Both the position numbers and the translations under genes were made by a program. Source: Ascidiaceihabitans sp. (GTDB lineage Bacteria; Pseudomonadota; Alphaproteobacteria; Rhodobacterales; Rhodobacteraceae). Taken from it: DNA of 64,000 nucleotides. The notes beneath the pieces are model-generated. The model saw only the letters and a program-made list of their open reading frames with translations, did not search any database and was not told where the DNA came from. The stretch lies in NCBI GenBank assembly GCA_028825475.1, contig JAPKAB010000005.1, positions 1 through 64,000 on the forward strand. The letters are read 5' to 3'. This document shows, piece after piece, positions 16,366 to 25,443 of the stretch (within the stretch, counting starts at the first letter, position 1; each line of letters starts with the position of its first letter).

Positions 16366-17718
16366 TTAGGGGATAAGGAACAGTGTGATTGCAGGGAAAG
16401 CGACCAAAATCGCAACCCGCACAATGTCTGATCCAACAAAGAACATGACCGCTTTGTAGGTCTCTGTAATCTTGGTTTCGCGGTCCATGGCATTGATGAT
16501 GAATAGGTTCATTCCAACGGGCGGCGTAATCAGCCCCACCTCAACCACAATCAGAACCAAGATACCAAACCAGATCGCAACGTGTTCTGGGCTAAGGCCG
16601 AAGTCCATCGCCGAGATGACGGGAAAGAAGATCGGGACCGTCAGCAGGATCATGGACAGGCTGTCCATCACACATCCAAAGACCAAGTAGAATGTCAGGA
16701 TGATGATCAATACAAACCAAGGGCTAAACCCTTGGGCCAACACATAGTCGGCCATAATTTGCGGCACACCAGAAAGCGCAAGGAAGCCATTATAAAAACT
16801 AGCACCCAACACGATGAAAAAGATCATCGCAGTGGTTTTGCCCGTTTCCAATAGCGCGATTTTGAAGACTGGCCATTTTAGGTTTCCAGACAGCATGGCA
16901 ACAATACCCGTGCCCGCCGCACCAATCGCAGCCCCTTCAGTAGGCGTGAACCAACCTGCATAAATACCACCTACAACCAGGCCAAAAATCATGAGAACCG
17001 GCCATGTGTTTCCCAGTGCCTTCCAGCGTTCGGCCATCGGTACAGCAGGACGTGTGCCCGCAGAATTCGGATAAAGCCGGACATAAAGTGAGATGGTGAG
17101 TACGTAGCCAATTGCGGCAAGGATGCCGGGAATAAACGCCGCCAAAAACAGTTTGGCGATGTTTTGCTCAGTAATGATCGCATAAAGGACAAGGATCACT
17201 GAGGGCGGAATGAGGATGCCAAGCGTCCCACCAGCCGCCAATGTGGCCGTGGAAAACCCACCGGAATAGCCATAGCGGCGCAATTCTGGCAGTGCGACTT
17301 TGCCCATGGTGGCAGCCGTAGCCAAAGACGATCCACAGATCGCACCAAAACCGGCACATGCACCCACAGCCGCCATCGCAACACCGCCGCGGCGATGCCC
17401 AAGGAAGCTTTCGGCGGCTTTGAACAGGGCTGTGGACATGCCAGACAAGGTTGCGAATTGCCCCATCAAAAGGAACAGCGGAATGATCGTCAGCGAATAG
17501 CTGGAGAAGGTTGTATAGGTTTCAGACTTTAGCTTGGCCAACAACGGAACAGGATTGCCGTTCATCGCAAAGTACCATCCGCCAAAACCACACAACAGCA
17601 TCGCCAATCCGATAGGTGCGCGCAGAAAGATAAAGAACAACAGAACCGCAAAAGACCAAAAGCCCAGTTCAAGTCGCGACATGTCTGCAAATGGCAGAAG
17701 ATCAAGGAAGGCGGTCAT
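16366..17718 (-). CDS. TRAP transporter large permease (DctM family)
   Basis: A 450-residue inner-membrane protein with about 12-13 hydrophobic segments and DctM signatures such as GFGAICGSSLATAATMGKVALPELRRYGY, GTLGILIPPSVILVLYAIITEQNI and VEVGLITPPVGMNLFIIN. It forms the sodium-driven translocation unit with the DctQ protein. It is encoded 11 nt after dctQ and just before the benzoate-CoA ligase gene, so the transporter probably imports benzoate or a related aromatic acid (inference from context). Confidence 0.94.
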   Translation of the reverse strand: MTAFLDLLPFADMSRLELGFWSFAVLLFFIFLRAPIGLAMLLCGFGGWYFAMNGNPVPLLAKLKSETYTTFSSYSLTIIPLFLLMGQFATLSGMSTALFKAAESFLGHRRGGVAMAAVGACAGFGAICGSSLATAATMGKVALPELRRYGYSGGFSTATLAAGGTLGILIPPSVILVLYAIITEQNIAKLFLAAFIPGILAAIGYVLTISLYVRLYPNSAGTRPAVPMAERWKALGNTWPVLMIFGLVVGGIYAGWFTPTEGAAIGAAGTGIVAMLSGNLKWPVFKIALLETGKTTAMIFFIVLGASFYNGFLALSGVPQIMADYVLAQGFSPWFVLIIILTFYLVFGCVMDSLSMILLTVPIFFPVISAMDFGLSPEHVAIWFGILVLIVVEVGLITPPVGMNLFIINAMDRETKITETYKAVMFFVGSDIVRVAILVAFPAITLFLIP

Positions 17719-17729
17719 ACTGTGACCCT

Positions 17730-18299
17730 TTATTTTTCAGGAAGAATTGCGCGGCCTGTTGCCGCCTCACCCACACGCATGATTGCGCAGTAGGCCGCGA
17801 TAATGCAGGCAACGGAGGCAGCCGTGAAACTGGCAGCATAGGACCACCACAGTGGCATCTGTAGAAACAGCGTTGTTTCCCCGTTGCCAATGTAGCGCTG
17901 CATGCCCTCATACAAACGCCAAGTGATGAAGATGATTGTCACGCTCAGAACCACCTCCCAGAAGGCGCGCAAAATGCGCAGCGCCTTGGGGGACATGCCC
18001 GATGTGAAAACATCAACAGTCGCGTGTTCGTTATAAAGCTGACAGATCGGAAAGAACGAGAAAATGGCAAAAGCCACCCCTGCCTCAAGCAGTTCATAGT
18101 TGCCGTTGATTTCACCAACGCCCAGATCAATGATCCACTGCGAGAGGGATCCAAAACTCGACATCGCAAAGTCTGAATGAAACATTTTGCTGAGCGTGCG
18201 GCCGATGATGGACAACGTGGTCATTGCGACCAAAACCATCAGGACGAACCCACCAAGAATGGCTGTCACACGGGCCAGCCATATAATGAAACGGTGCAT
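17730..18299 (-). CDS. TRAP transporter small permease (DctQ family)
   Basis: A 189-residue protein with four predicted membrane helices, including LARVTAILGGFVLMVLVAMTTLSII at the N-terminus. The ATG at 18299 is chosen because GGCAGGAAT lies just upstream; a 10-residue extension has no such site. It is the partner of the large permease and lies downstream of the binding-protein gene, separated by a strong hairpin with a T-run. Confidence 0.9.
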   Translation of the reverse strand: MHRFIIWLARVTAILGGFVLMVLVAMTTLSIIGRTLSKMFHSDFAMSSFGSLSQWIIDLGVGEINGNYELLEAGVAFAIFSFFPICQLYNEHATVDVFTSGMSPKALRILRAFWEVVLSVTIIFITWRLYEGMQRYIGNGETTLFLQMPLWWSYAASFTAASVACIIAAYCAIMRVGEAATGRAILPEK

Positions 18300-18326
18300 A
18301 CCATTCCTGCCTTTTAATATTAGTAC

Positions 18327-18360
18327 CAAAAACTGCGGCGCATCAAATGTGCGCCGCAGT
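18327..18360 (-). terminator. intrinsic hairpin between dctP and dctQ
   Basis: Perfect 11-bp stem (plus strand 18332-18342 ACTGCGGCGCA with 18350-18360 TGCGCCGCAGT) and a 7-nt loop. On the minus strand it is followed by TTTTT. It probably works as a partial terminator or mRNA stabiliser that keeps the binding protein in excess of the permeases. Confidence 0.8.
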
Positions 18361-18376
18361 CAAATTCAAAACCCGA

Positions 18377-19420
18377 TTAGTTCGAGTGTTTTTCGATCAA
18401 AGCACGTGCCTCGTCGATCAAAGCCTGACCATCGATACCCTTGCTTTCCATGTCAGCAACCCAACCCGCGTAGATTGGTTCTGCTGCTGCTTTCCATGCA
18501 TCAATATCGGCACCGGACACAGTAACAATGTTGTTGCCACGATCCACGGCCAATTGACGGGCTGGGCCATCAGCTGCTTCTTGGGTTGTACCCGCGAATA
18601 CAGAGAATTCCATACCTGAATTGTCATCAATTATCTTTTGCAAATCTGCAGGCAAGCTTTCAAAGCGTGGTTTATTCATCGCCAGAACGAATGTCAGCGT
18701 ATAAAGGGACACGCCATCAAATTCTGTGTGGTTTGAAACCAGTTCTGGAACCTTCAGCGCAGCTGTAACTTCCCACGGAATTGTAGTTCCGTCGATTACA
18801 CCTTTTGAAAGGGCTTCAGGAACTGCAGGAACTGGCATCCCAACTGGCGTTGCACTTAGCTCTTCAAGGAAGCTGTTGACCAAACGGGAACCGCCACGAA
18901 TTTTCAGGCCTTCCATATCGCTAGGTGATTTAACTTCTTTGTTCGTGTGCAACATGCCTGGTCCGTGAACCCAAGTGCCCAGAATTTTGAGATCTTTGAA
19001 TTCACCGTCTTTCATGTGTGTTTCAAACATATCCCAAAGCGCGTGGCTTGCAGGGCCTGCACCGGATTCTGTCATCATAAATGGCAGCTCAAAAACTTCA
19101 GTCGTTGGGTAACGACCAGGTGTATACCCCACAACGGTCCAGACAATGTCTGCCACGCCGTCAATCGCTTGGTCCATCAACTCTGGAGGACGGCCGCCCA
19201 ATTGCATACCAGGGTAGCGATCAATTTTGATGCGACCACCGGAGTCAGCTTCGACTTTGTCGGCCCAAACATCCAAAATTTGTACAGGAACGTTGGCTTG
19301 TGCTGGCAGGAATTGGTGAAGTGACAATGTCACCTCTTGCGCACTTGCAGGTGCACCGATGCCCATTGCCATCGCAGCAGCACCAGCCATGCCTAGAAAT
19401 GATTTACGTGTCAGTGTCAT
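18377..19420 (-). CDS. TRAP transporter substrate-binding protein (DctP family)
   Basis: A 347-residue periplasmic protein. A signal peptide (MTLTRKSFLGMAGAAAMAMGIGAPASA, cleavage near residue 27) precedes a DctP domain with LHQFLPAQANVPVQILDVWADKVEADSGGRI and a carboxylate-binding region around KIRGGSRLVNSFLEELSATPVGMP, where the conserved Arg binds the organic-acid ligand. As first gene of the dctP-dctQ-dctM-ligase series it likely captures benzoate or a similar aromatic acid. Confidence 0.93.
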   Translation of the reverse strand: MTLTRKSFLGMAGAAAMAMGIGAPASAQEVTLSLHQFLPAQANVPVQILDVWADKVEADSGGRIKIDRYPGMQLGGRPPELMDQAIDGVADIVWTVVGYTPGRYPTTEVFELPFMMTESGAGPASHALWDMFETHMKDGEFKDLKILGTWVHGPGMLHTNKEVKSPSDMEGLKIRGGSRLVNSFLEELSATPVGMPVPAVPEALSKGVIDGTTIPWEVTAALKVPELVSNHTEFDGVSLYTLTFVLAMNKPRFESLPADLQKIIDDNSGMEFSVFAGTTQEAADGPARQLAVDRGNNIVTVSGADIDAWKAAAEPIYAGWVADMESKGIDGQALIDEARALIEKHSN

Positions 19421-19602
19421 AATTTATTCTCCCTTATTCGCCGCACTAATTTAGCTGCGCGACTCAATGATATGGAAATTGTTAGGTCAGATCGTGGGCA
19501 CTGTCACCTCTTTGTATTTTATCGCGATAACTGCTTTTTTCGCCGAATACGTTTGACAGTTACAATCAGCGCTTGTTTGGCTGCACCTAACGGAGCAGCG
19601 AA

Positions 19603-20871
19603 ATGGGTGGCCAATCTATGAAACATGTACTTATTGCAGGAGCTGGGATCGTTGGGGTTTCATCTGCCATCTGGCTCCAACGCGCTGGATGTCGCGTGAC
19701 CATAGTAGATCGCGCAGGCCCAGCCAGCGGAACAAGTCATGGCAACGCAGGTGTCTTGGCCGCAGGTGCCGTTGTCCCCGTAACGGTGCCCGGATTAATG
19801 CGCAAAGCACCTTCAATGTTGTTCACGCCCTCGTCGCCCCTTTTTTTGCGGTGGTCCTATTTGCCTAAACTATTGCCGTTCTTGGCAAAATACATGTCCT
19901 ACGCCAACGACAAGCATGTGGATCACTATGCTAAATCCATGTCCAGCTTACTGCACGACTCGGTCGATCAACATCACGCATTGGCAAAGGGAACAGGGGC
20001 TGAAGGTTTCGTTACTGAGGAAGATTATTGTTTTGGCTATCAAACACATGCTGCATTTGAAGCGGATGGATACGGTTGGTCCAAGCGCCAAGATCAGAAC
20101 GTTCCTTACAAAGTAGTAAGCGGAACAGAGTACGCAAAGTATGATCCGCTGTACGACGGGCAATTTGAAACTGTCGTTCGGTGCAAATCCCATGGCCGTA
20201 TTTCGGACCCCGGTGCATACGTCAAAGCGCTGGCTGATCATTTCGTGCAGCAAGGCGGTGAACTGGTCATCACCAACATCACTGACGTTCAGATGGACGG
20301 TGATCAAATCGCTGCCTTGGTCACTGATGACGGTCTGATGTCTGCCGATACCGTACTGCTAGCAATGGGCCCGTGGTCAAAAAGGGTTGCGCACAAATTA
20401 GGCATTAAAGTGCCATTTGAGTCGGAGCGCGGGTATCACATCGAACTCATGAACCCCTCTCAGATGCCCCGCGCGCCCATGATGGTGGCGTCTGGAAAAT
20501 TTGTTATCACCCCAATGCAGGGGCGAATTCGCGCGGCGGGCGTCATCGAATTTGGCGGGCTGGATGCACCAGCCAGCCGTGCACCATTGGATTTATTGCG
20601 CACTCAAGTCGCTAATTTATTACCTGAAGTTGAATATGATGACGTTGTCGAATGGATGGGCCACCGCCCAGCGCCTGCGGATTCTCTGCCTTTAATCGGG
20701 GCCAACGACGCATCGGGAAAAAGCTATAGCGCATTCGGGCATCAGCACGTTGGCTTGACAGGTGGTCCTAAAACGGGTCGGATCATCGCAGATCTGATTA
20801 CTCAGAAAAAGCCGAACATAGATTTGGCACCATTTGATCCAACTAAATACGATTCAAAAAACGGCCAATAA
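19603..20871 (+). CDS. FAD-dependent D-amino acid dehydrogenase-like oxidoreductase
   Basis: A 422-residue DadA-type flavoprotein of the DAO family. The N-terminal FAD motif is LIAGAGIVGVSSAIWLQRAGCRVTIVDR, followed by a GTSHGNAGVLA segment and, near the C-terminus, RPAPADSLPLIG and the GHQHVGLTGGPKTGR motif. Such enzymes oxidise D-amino acids or N-alkyl amino acids to imines and pass electrons to the respiratory chain. GGAG lies upstream of the ATG at 19603; the ATG at 19618 is an alternative. The neighbouring TRAP transporter, racemase and RidA fit an amino-acid catabolic unit. Confidence 0.88.
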   Translation: MGGQSMKHVLIAGAGIVGVSSAIWLQRAGCRVTIVDRAGPASGTSHGNAGVLAAGAVVPVTVPGLMRKAPSMLFTPSSPLFLRWSYLPKLLPFLAKYMSYANDKHVDHYAKSMSSLLHDSVDQHHALAKGTGAEGFVTEEDYCFGYQTHAAFEADGYGWSKRQDQNVPYKVVSGTEYAKYDPLYDGQFETVVRCKSHGRISDPGAYVKALADHFVQQGGELVITNITDVQMDGDQIAALVTDDGLMSADTVLLAMGPWSKRVAHKLGIKVPFESERGYHIELMNPSQMPRAPMMVASGKFVITPMQGRIRAAGVIEFGGLDAPASRAPLDLLRTQVANLLPEVEYDDVVEWMGHRPAPADSLPLIGANDASGKSYSAFGHQHVGLTGGPKTGRIIADLITQKKPNIDLAPFDPTKYDSKNGQ

Positions 20872-20899
20872 TAGGCTGTACCAACTAGGGAGATTACCA

Positions 20900-21874
20900 A
20901 TGAAAACGATGACAACACTTGCATGCACGGTGGCCATGACGGCTGGTGCAGCATTCGCAGACGGACACGCGCAAAATTGGGACATGCCGATGGCGTATTC
21001 CGCGACAAACTTTCACTCAGAACAAGGTGTGATGTTTGCTGAGCGCGTCAAAGAATATACCAACGGCGCTATCAACATCACTGTTCACCCAGGCGGTTCA
21101 CTGTTTGGCGGCGGCGATATCAAGCGCGCTGTTCAAACCGGTCAGGTTCCAATTGGCGAACGCTTTATGTCTGCACACGCAAATGAAGCCCCTCTTTTGG
21201 GCTGGGATAACCTGCCGTTCTTAGCAACCACATATGCGGACAACTCCAAACTATGGGAAGCGGCACGCGACACTGTGAACGCACAATTGGCCGACCTAAA
21301 CTTGGTCGCGCTCTATACGTGCCCATGGCCTGGTCAGGGTTTCTATTTCAACAAAGAAGTAAATTCCTCTGCTGATACCCAAGGCATCAAGTTCCGTTCA
21401 TACAACTCTGCCACTGCTACCTTTGCCGAAGAATTGGGCATGATCCCAGTACAGGTTGAAGCCGCTGAATTGTCCCAAGCCTTGGCAACGGGTGTTGCCT
21501 CTGCCTTCATCTCTTCAGGTTCCACAGGTTATGACCGCAAAGTTTGGGAGCACCTAAGCCACTACTACAAAGTGAACGCATGGTTGCCACGCAACTACGT
21601 CATCGTGAACTCACAATCGTGGGACGCCTTGGATGACGCAACACGCGCAGGCATGCAAAAAGCAGCAGACGAAACTGGTGCTGCTTGTGCTGCTAAGTCA
21701 GAAGAATTGGCTGATTTCTACTTCGCTGAACTGGCTAAAAACGGCATGACTGTTGAAGATGCTGGCCCTGATTTCTTGGCCGAGCTGAAAGCAATCGGTG
21801 AGAAAATGACTGCTGAGTGGCTGGAAACAGCTGGCGCAGACGGACAAGCAATTATCGACGCTTACAACAACTAA
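20900..21874 (+). CDS. TRAP transporter substrate-binding protein (DctP family), second system
   Basis: A 324-residue periplasmic protein with a signal peptide (MKTMTTLACTVAMTAGAAFA) and a DctP domain: NFHSEQGVMFAERVKEYTNGAINITVHPGGSLFGGGDIKRAVQTGQV at the front and KFRSYNSATATFAEELGMIPVQVEAAELSQALATG in the ligand-binding region. The ATG at 20900 is preceded by GGGAGA; an in-frame upstream extension into the previous gene is rejected. It begins 28 nt after the dehydrogenase gene and is followed by a terminator-like hairpin. Confidence 0.92.
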   Translation: MKTMTTLACTVAMTAGAAFADGHAQNWDMPMAYSATNFHSEQGVMFAERVKEYTNGAINITVHPGGSLFGGGDIKRAVQTGQVPIGERFMSAHANEAPLLGWDNLPFLATTYADNSKLWEAARDTVNAQLADLNLVALYTCPWPGQGFYFNKEVNSSADTQGIKFRSYNSATATFAEELGMIPVQVEAAELSQALATGVASAFISSGSTGYDRKVWEHLSHYYKVNAWLPRNYVIVNSQSWDALDDATRAGMQKAADETGAACAAKSEELADFYFAELAKNGMTVEDAGPDFLAELKAIGEKMTAEWLETAGADGQAIIDAYNN

Positions 21875-21889
21875 TCTTTACGCTGATCT

Positions 21890-21931
21890 GACCAGCCCCT
21901 GCGTTCGCATAGGGGCTGGTCTTTCTTATTT
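21890..21931 (+). terminator. intrinsic hairpin between dctP and dctQ of the second TRAP system
   Basis: Perfect 11-bp stem GACCAGCCCCT / AGGGGCTGGTC (21890-21900 and 21911-21921) with a 10-nt loop, followed by the T-rich tail TTTCTTATTT. It separates the binding-protein gene from the permease genes. Confidence 0.8.
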
Positions 21932-21945
21932 AGGGACTGAGAAAT

Positions 21946-22659
21946 ATGCGCGATTGGTCACCCGTTTTGGGAATGCCGCTGTGGGTTTGGCTGTTTGTTA
22001 TGCCCACGCTGTTTGGAGTTGTCTGTCTGTTTTATGGCAACCAGATTGAGGGGTTCTTGCGTCCGATCTGGCGCTTTCTTGATAAGGTCTATGTGGCTGG
22101 TGGTGTTCTGGCTGCGTGCTTTATGGTGACAATTCTGGGCTTGATCGTTGCAGGTATGATCGCGCGGTGGATCAGCGTCCCGCTACCCGGCACAACCGAA
22201 TTTGCAGGCTACGCGATGGCTGCCACGTCTTTCTTTGCAATGGCCCACGCCTTGACCCGCGGCGCACATATCCGCGTTTCGATTATTTTGAACATGAACC
22301 GCTTTCTAAATCGCTGGCTGGATGCCTTTGCCGTTCTTGGCGCGGCAATCATTGCGACCTATTTCGCCCGCTACGCGATCAAGACGACCGTCTTTTCCGA
22401 AATGCTGAACGACCGCACCCAAGGTCAGGATCAGATCCCTGCGTGGGTTGATGCAGGTCTGCGTTTGATTGGCAGCAGCCCTTCAGATTGGGGCACCGTT
22501 TGGTCCAAAGCCTCATCCGAGCTGATTTACACACCCGTTTGGATCCCCCAGCTGGCCATGTGTATTGGCACAGTTTTGTTGGCTGTCGCCCTTTGGGACA
22601 CCCTGTACCGGATGCTTGTTACTGGTGTGAACCCAATCGTATCGGAGGCAGTAGAATGA
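21946..22659 (+). CDS. TRAP transporter small permease (DctQ family), second system
   Basis: A 237-residue membrane protein, longer than typical small permeases because of an N-terminal helix (PLWVWLFVMPTLFGVVCLFYG) and a hydrophilic loop around residues 155-185. The core DctQ helices include VYVAGGVLAACFMVTILGLIVAGMIARWI. Its stop codon overlaps the dctM start by 4 nt (ATGA), indicating translational coupling. Confidence 0.88.
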   Translation: MRDWSPVLGMPLWVWLFVMPTLFGVVCLFYGNQIEGFLRPIWRFLDKVYVAGGVLAACFMVTILGLIVAGMIARWISVPLPGTTEFAGYAMAATSFFAMAHALTRGAHIRVSIILNMNRFLNRWLDAFAVLGAAIIATYFARYAIKTTVFSEMLNDRTQGQDQIPAWVDAGLRLIGSSPSDWGTVWSKASSELIYTPVWIPQLAMCIGTVLLAVALWDTLYRMLVTGVNPIVSEAVE

Positions 22660-23966
22660 CCGAGCTTTATGCGACACTGATCTTCCTGTTCGTTTTATTC
22701 ACCCTGCTTGGCAGTTCCATTTGGATCGGCCTTGCCTTGATGGGCGTTGCCTTTGTTGGGATGGAGTTGTTCACCACGCGCCCTGCTGGCGATGCGATGA
22801 TCACTACCATTTGGACCAGCTCTAGCAGCTGGACCCTCACAGCCCTGCCCCTGTTCATTTGGATGGGCGAGATCCTCTATCGAACGCGACTGTCCCAAGA
22901 CATGTTTCGCGGCCTTGCCCCTTGGATGCGCTGGTTGCCCGGTGGCTTGCTGCACACCAACATCGCGGGCTGTACTATTTTTGCGGCGGTATCTGGTTCA
23001 TCCGCTGCGACGCTCACAACCGTTGGCAAGATGTCGATCCCAGAACTGCGCAAGCGAGGTTATCCTGAATACATGATCGTTGGCACCCTCGCCGGTGCTG
23101 CGACCCTTGGCCTGATGATCCCACCGTCATTAACGCTGATCGTCTACGGTGTTTCGATCAACGAGAGCATCATTAAGCTGTTCATGGCCGGCATCTTTCC
23201 GGGCTTGGTATTGGCTGCATTGTTCATGTCCTACATCGTTGCATGGCACTACATCCGCCCTCACGAGCGTCCAGAACCTGAGCCACCCATGTCCTTTGGA
23301 ACAATGCTGGCAGAAAGTCGGTTCTTGATACCCGTGCTTTGCTTGGTCTTTGCCGTCATCGGTTCAATGTATTTTGGTTGGGCCACCGCGACGGAAGCGG
23401 CGGCTGTCGGCGTCATTGGTGCGCTTACCCTTGCAAGCTTTCAACGGTCCCTAACGTGGGAAGCCTTTCGCGAAAGCCTGATGGGCGCAACGCGCACCTC
23501 AGCCATGATCGCACTGATCTTAATGGGGGCTGCGTTCTTGTCCCTGTCTATGGGGTTCACTGGCTTGCCACGCGCATTGGCGGCATGGATTGATCAGATG
23601 AACCTATCGCCGATCACGCTGATCGCTGCACTGACGGTGTTCTATATCATCCTTGGCATGTTCCTTGATGGGATTTCATCCGTGGTGCTGACTATGGCAA
23701 TCGTTGAACCGATGATCCGCCAAGCAGGCATTGACGTCATCTGGTTTGGTATCTTCATCGTTGTCGTGGTTGAGATGGCACAAGTTACCCCCCCAATCGG
23801 TTTCAACCTTTTCGTTTTGCAGGGCATGACCAAACACGAGATTTCATACATTTCCAAAGTGGCCCTCCCAATGGTTGGCCTAATGCTTTTGATGGTTGTG
23901 ATCTTGGTCGTGTTCCCAGAACTCGCGACGTGGCTGCCAAACAATCTGCGCCAAGGGCCGTCATAG
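22656..23966 (+). CDS. TRAP transporter large permease (DctM family), second system
   Basis: A 436-residue inner-membrane protein with DctM signatures: IFAAVSGSSAATLTTVGKMSIPELRKRGYPE, ATLGLMIPPSLTLIVYGVSINESIIKLFMAGI and EMAQVTPPIGFNLFVLQGM. The start overlapping the dctQ stop is chosen over a 56-residue upstream extension, which would be a shadow of dctQ. Followed by the racemase-family gene after 8 nt, within the same apparent operon. Confidence 0.94.
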   Translation: MTELYATLIFLFVLFTLLGSSIWIGLALMGVAFVGMELFTTRPAGDAMITTIWTSSSSWTLTALPLFIWMGEILYRTRLSQDMFRGLAPWMRWLPGGLLHTNIAGCTIFAAVSGSSAATLTTVGKMSIPELRKRGYPEYMIVGTLAGAATLGLMIPPSLTLIVYGVSINESIIKLFMAGIFPGLVLAALFMSYIVAWHYIRPHERPEPEPPMSFGTMLAESRFLIPVLCLVFAVIGSMYFGWATATEAAAVGVIGALTLASFQRSLTWEAFRESLMGATRTSAMIALILMGAAFLSLSMGFTGLPRALAAWIDQMNLSPITLIAALTVFYIILGMFLDGISSVVLTMAIVEPMIRQAGIDVIWFGIFIVVVVEMAQVTPPIGFNLFVLQGMTKHEISYISKVALPMVGLMLLMVVILVVFPELATWLPNNLRQGPS

Positions 23967-23974
23967 GTTAGGCC

Positions 23975-24640
23975 ATGCGCCCCTCTGTCACCGTTCTACA
24001 GCTAGATACCCATTTCCCGCGCGTTGCGGGGGATGTTGGGGCGCCAGCCACCTATCTGAATGAGGTAGAGATCATTCGCGTCACAGGCACGTCAGTCGCA
24101 GGGATTGTGACGGGCGATCCTGCATCGATTGATGTGGCACCTTTTGAGACTGCGCTAAAGGCTGCCAAGGGTGATGTCGTTGTCACATCTTGCGGGTTCC
24201 TAAGTTATTGGCAAAACCACCTAGAGGGCCAAATTCAACGCCCCTTTATCAGCTCGTCTTTGACCGCATTGGACCGGTTGGCGGATCACGACATCGACGC
24301 GCTGTCGATCCTAACCTTTGATGCTGCAAAACTGGGTGTAGCGCATTTGGGAAACAACGCACGCTTTATGCCATCGATCATTGGCCTAGATCCAAACGCG
24401 CACCTACGTGCGGTGATTGGTGGTAATAGGACAGAATTAGACATTGATCGTGCGGCGCGCGAAACCATCGAAACAGTTCGGGCTGCAACGACAAGCCAAC
24501 TTGAAACATTGCTGTTGGAATGCACCAATTTACCCCCATACAAAGGCGCATTGCGCCGCGCCTTTGATGTAGAGATTATCGATATACTGACCCAGATTGA
24601 GCGCGTAAGGCCCCGCACAATCCAGCCCGATTTTCTTTAG
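23975..24640 (+). CDS. aspartate/glutamate racemase family protein
   Basis: A 221-residue protein of the Asp/Glu/hydantoin racemase superfamily. The two catalytic cysteines expected for cofactor-independent racemases are visible in VVTSCGFLSY (about residue 73) and LLECTNLPPY (about residue 188). It follows the TRAP dctM gene by 8 nt. With the DadA-like dehydrogenase upstream it could convert an L-amino acid to its D-form for oxidation. Its 3' end overlaps the convergent ridA gene by 4 nt. Confidence 0.82.
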   Translation: MRPSVTVLQLDTHFPRVAGDVGAPATYLNEVEIIRVTGTSVAGIVTGDPASIDVAPFETALKAAKGDVVVTSCGFLSYWQNHLEGQIQRPFISSSLTALDRLADHDIDALSILTFDAAKLGVAHLGNNARFMPSIIGLDPNAHLRAVIGGNRTELDIDRAARETIETVRAATTSQLETLLLECTNLPPYKGALRRAFDVEIIDILTQIERVRPRTIQPDFL

Positions 24641-24981
24641 TAAGCAGCCGTTACCAGAATTTCGACCTTCAGGCCTTTGCGCGCCAGCTTTGCTTCGCCG
24701 CACGCACGTGCAGGGGCATGACCCTCTGGAACCCAAGCGTTCCAAACGCCGTTCATATCAGCGAAGTACCCCATGTCGGACAACCAAACGGTCACCTGCA
24801 ATAGCTGTTTGTTAGAGCTGCCCGCTTCTGCCAATAGCGCGTCGATCTTATCCAGACATTGTTGCGTCTGGTCCTGAATGCTGTCGTCAGATGTGCCCAC
24901 CTGACCGGACAAGTAAACGGTTCCGTTGTGCTTAACGATTTTGCTGGCGCGTTCGCCGGTGTGCATACGTTCAATGGTCAT
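24637..24981 (-). CDS. RidA family protein
   Basis: A 114-residue member of the RidA/YjgF/YER057c family, which hydrolyses reactive enamine/imine intermediates to keto acids and ammonia. The fold signature is visible: HNGTVYLSGQVG near the N-terminus, DKIDALLAEAGSSNKQLLQVTVWLSDM in the middle, and APARACGEAKLARKGLKVEILVTA with the conserved Arg and Glu at the C-terminus. It lies on the opposite strand but next to the DadA-like/racemase operon, whose products would be imines. Confidence 0.92.
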   Translation of the reverse strand: MTIERMHTGERASKIVKHNGTVYLSGQVGTSDDSIQDQTQQCLDKIDALLAEAGSSNKQLLQVTVWLSDMGYFADMNGVWNAWVPEGHAPARACGEAKLARKGLKVEILVTAAY

Positions 24982-25056
24982 GACATTTCCCTTTTGTAAG
25001 TGTTGCCCAACTCATAGATCCTAAGATGCATGCGCACCAGACCTGTGGAGATGACG

Positions 25057-25443
25057 TTACGCGGTGCCCTCACCGTCAAGTTCTGCCAACGTCGCCTTGG
25101 CCAGTTTGATCGCGTGGTTTGCCTTTGGCACACCTGCGTAAACAGCCACATGCATGAAGGCCTGCAAAATATCATCGGGGGACGCACCGGTATTCTTACA
25201 GGCCCGCACATGCATCGGGATTTCTTCGAAATTTCCAGTCGCAGCCAACAACGCCAATGTCAGCATCGAACGTTCACGACGGGTGATTGTATCATCAGCC
25301 CACAAAGTGCCCCATGCCCCTTCGGTGATCATGGATTGAAACGGTTGGTCAAAGGGCGTCTTGGCCGCCTCTGCACGATCAACATGTGCGTCGCCCAACA
25401 CTTCGCGGCGCACGGCCATCCCTTGATCCAAACGGTTCGTCAT
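25057..25443 (-). CDS. carboxymuconolactone decarboxylase family protein
   Basis: A 128-residue protein of the PcaC type: RREVLGDAHVDRAEAAKTPFDQPFQSMITEGAWGTLWADDTITRRERSMLTLALLAA followed by the EEIPMHVRACKNTGASPDDILQAFMH motif with the catalytic-type Glu and His. This matches 4-carboxymuconolactone decarboxylase of the protocatechuate branch, but no other pca genes are in the window, so a role in the neighbouring cluster is also possible. The start at 25443 has GGAG upstream; a longer in-frame extension is rejected. It is 75 nt upstream of ridA on the same strand. Confidence 0.82.
   Translation of the reverse strand: MTNRLDQGMAVRREVLGDAHVDRAEAAKTPFDQPFQSMITEGAWGTLWADDTITRRERSMLTLALLAATGNFEEIPMHVRACKNTGASPDDILQAFMHVAVYAGVPKANHAIKLAKATLAELDGEGTA

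Noticed and set aside
22488-22655. N-terminal extension of the second TRAP large permease
   Set aside because: It is an out-of-frame shadow of the small permease gene; the ATGA overlap gives the natural start.
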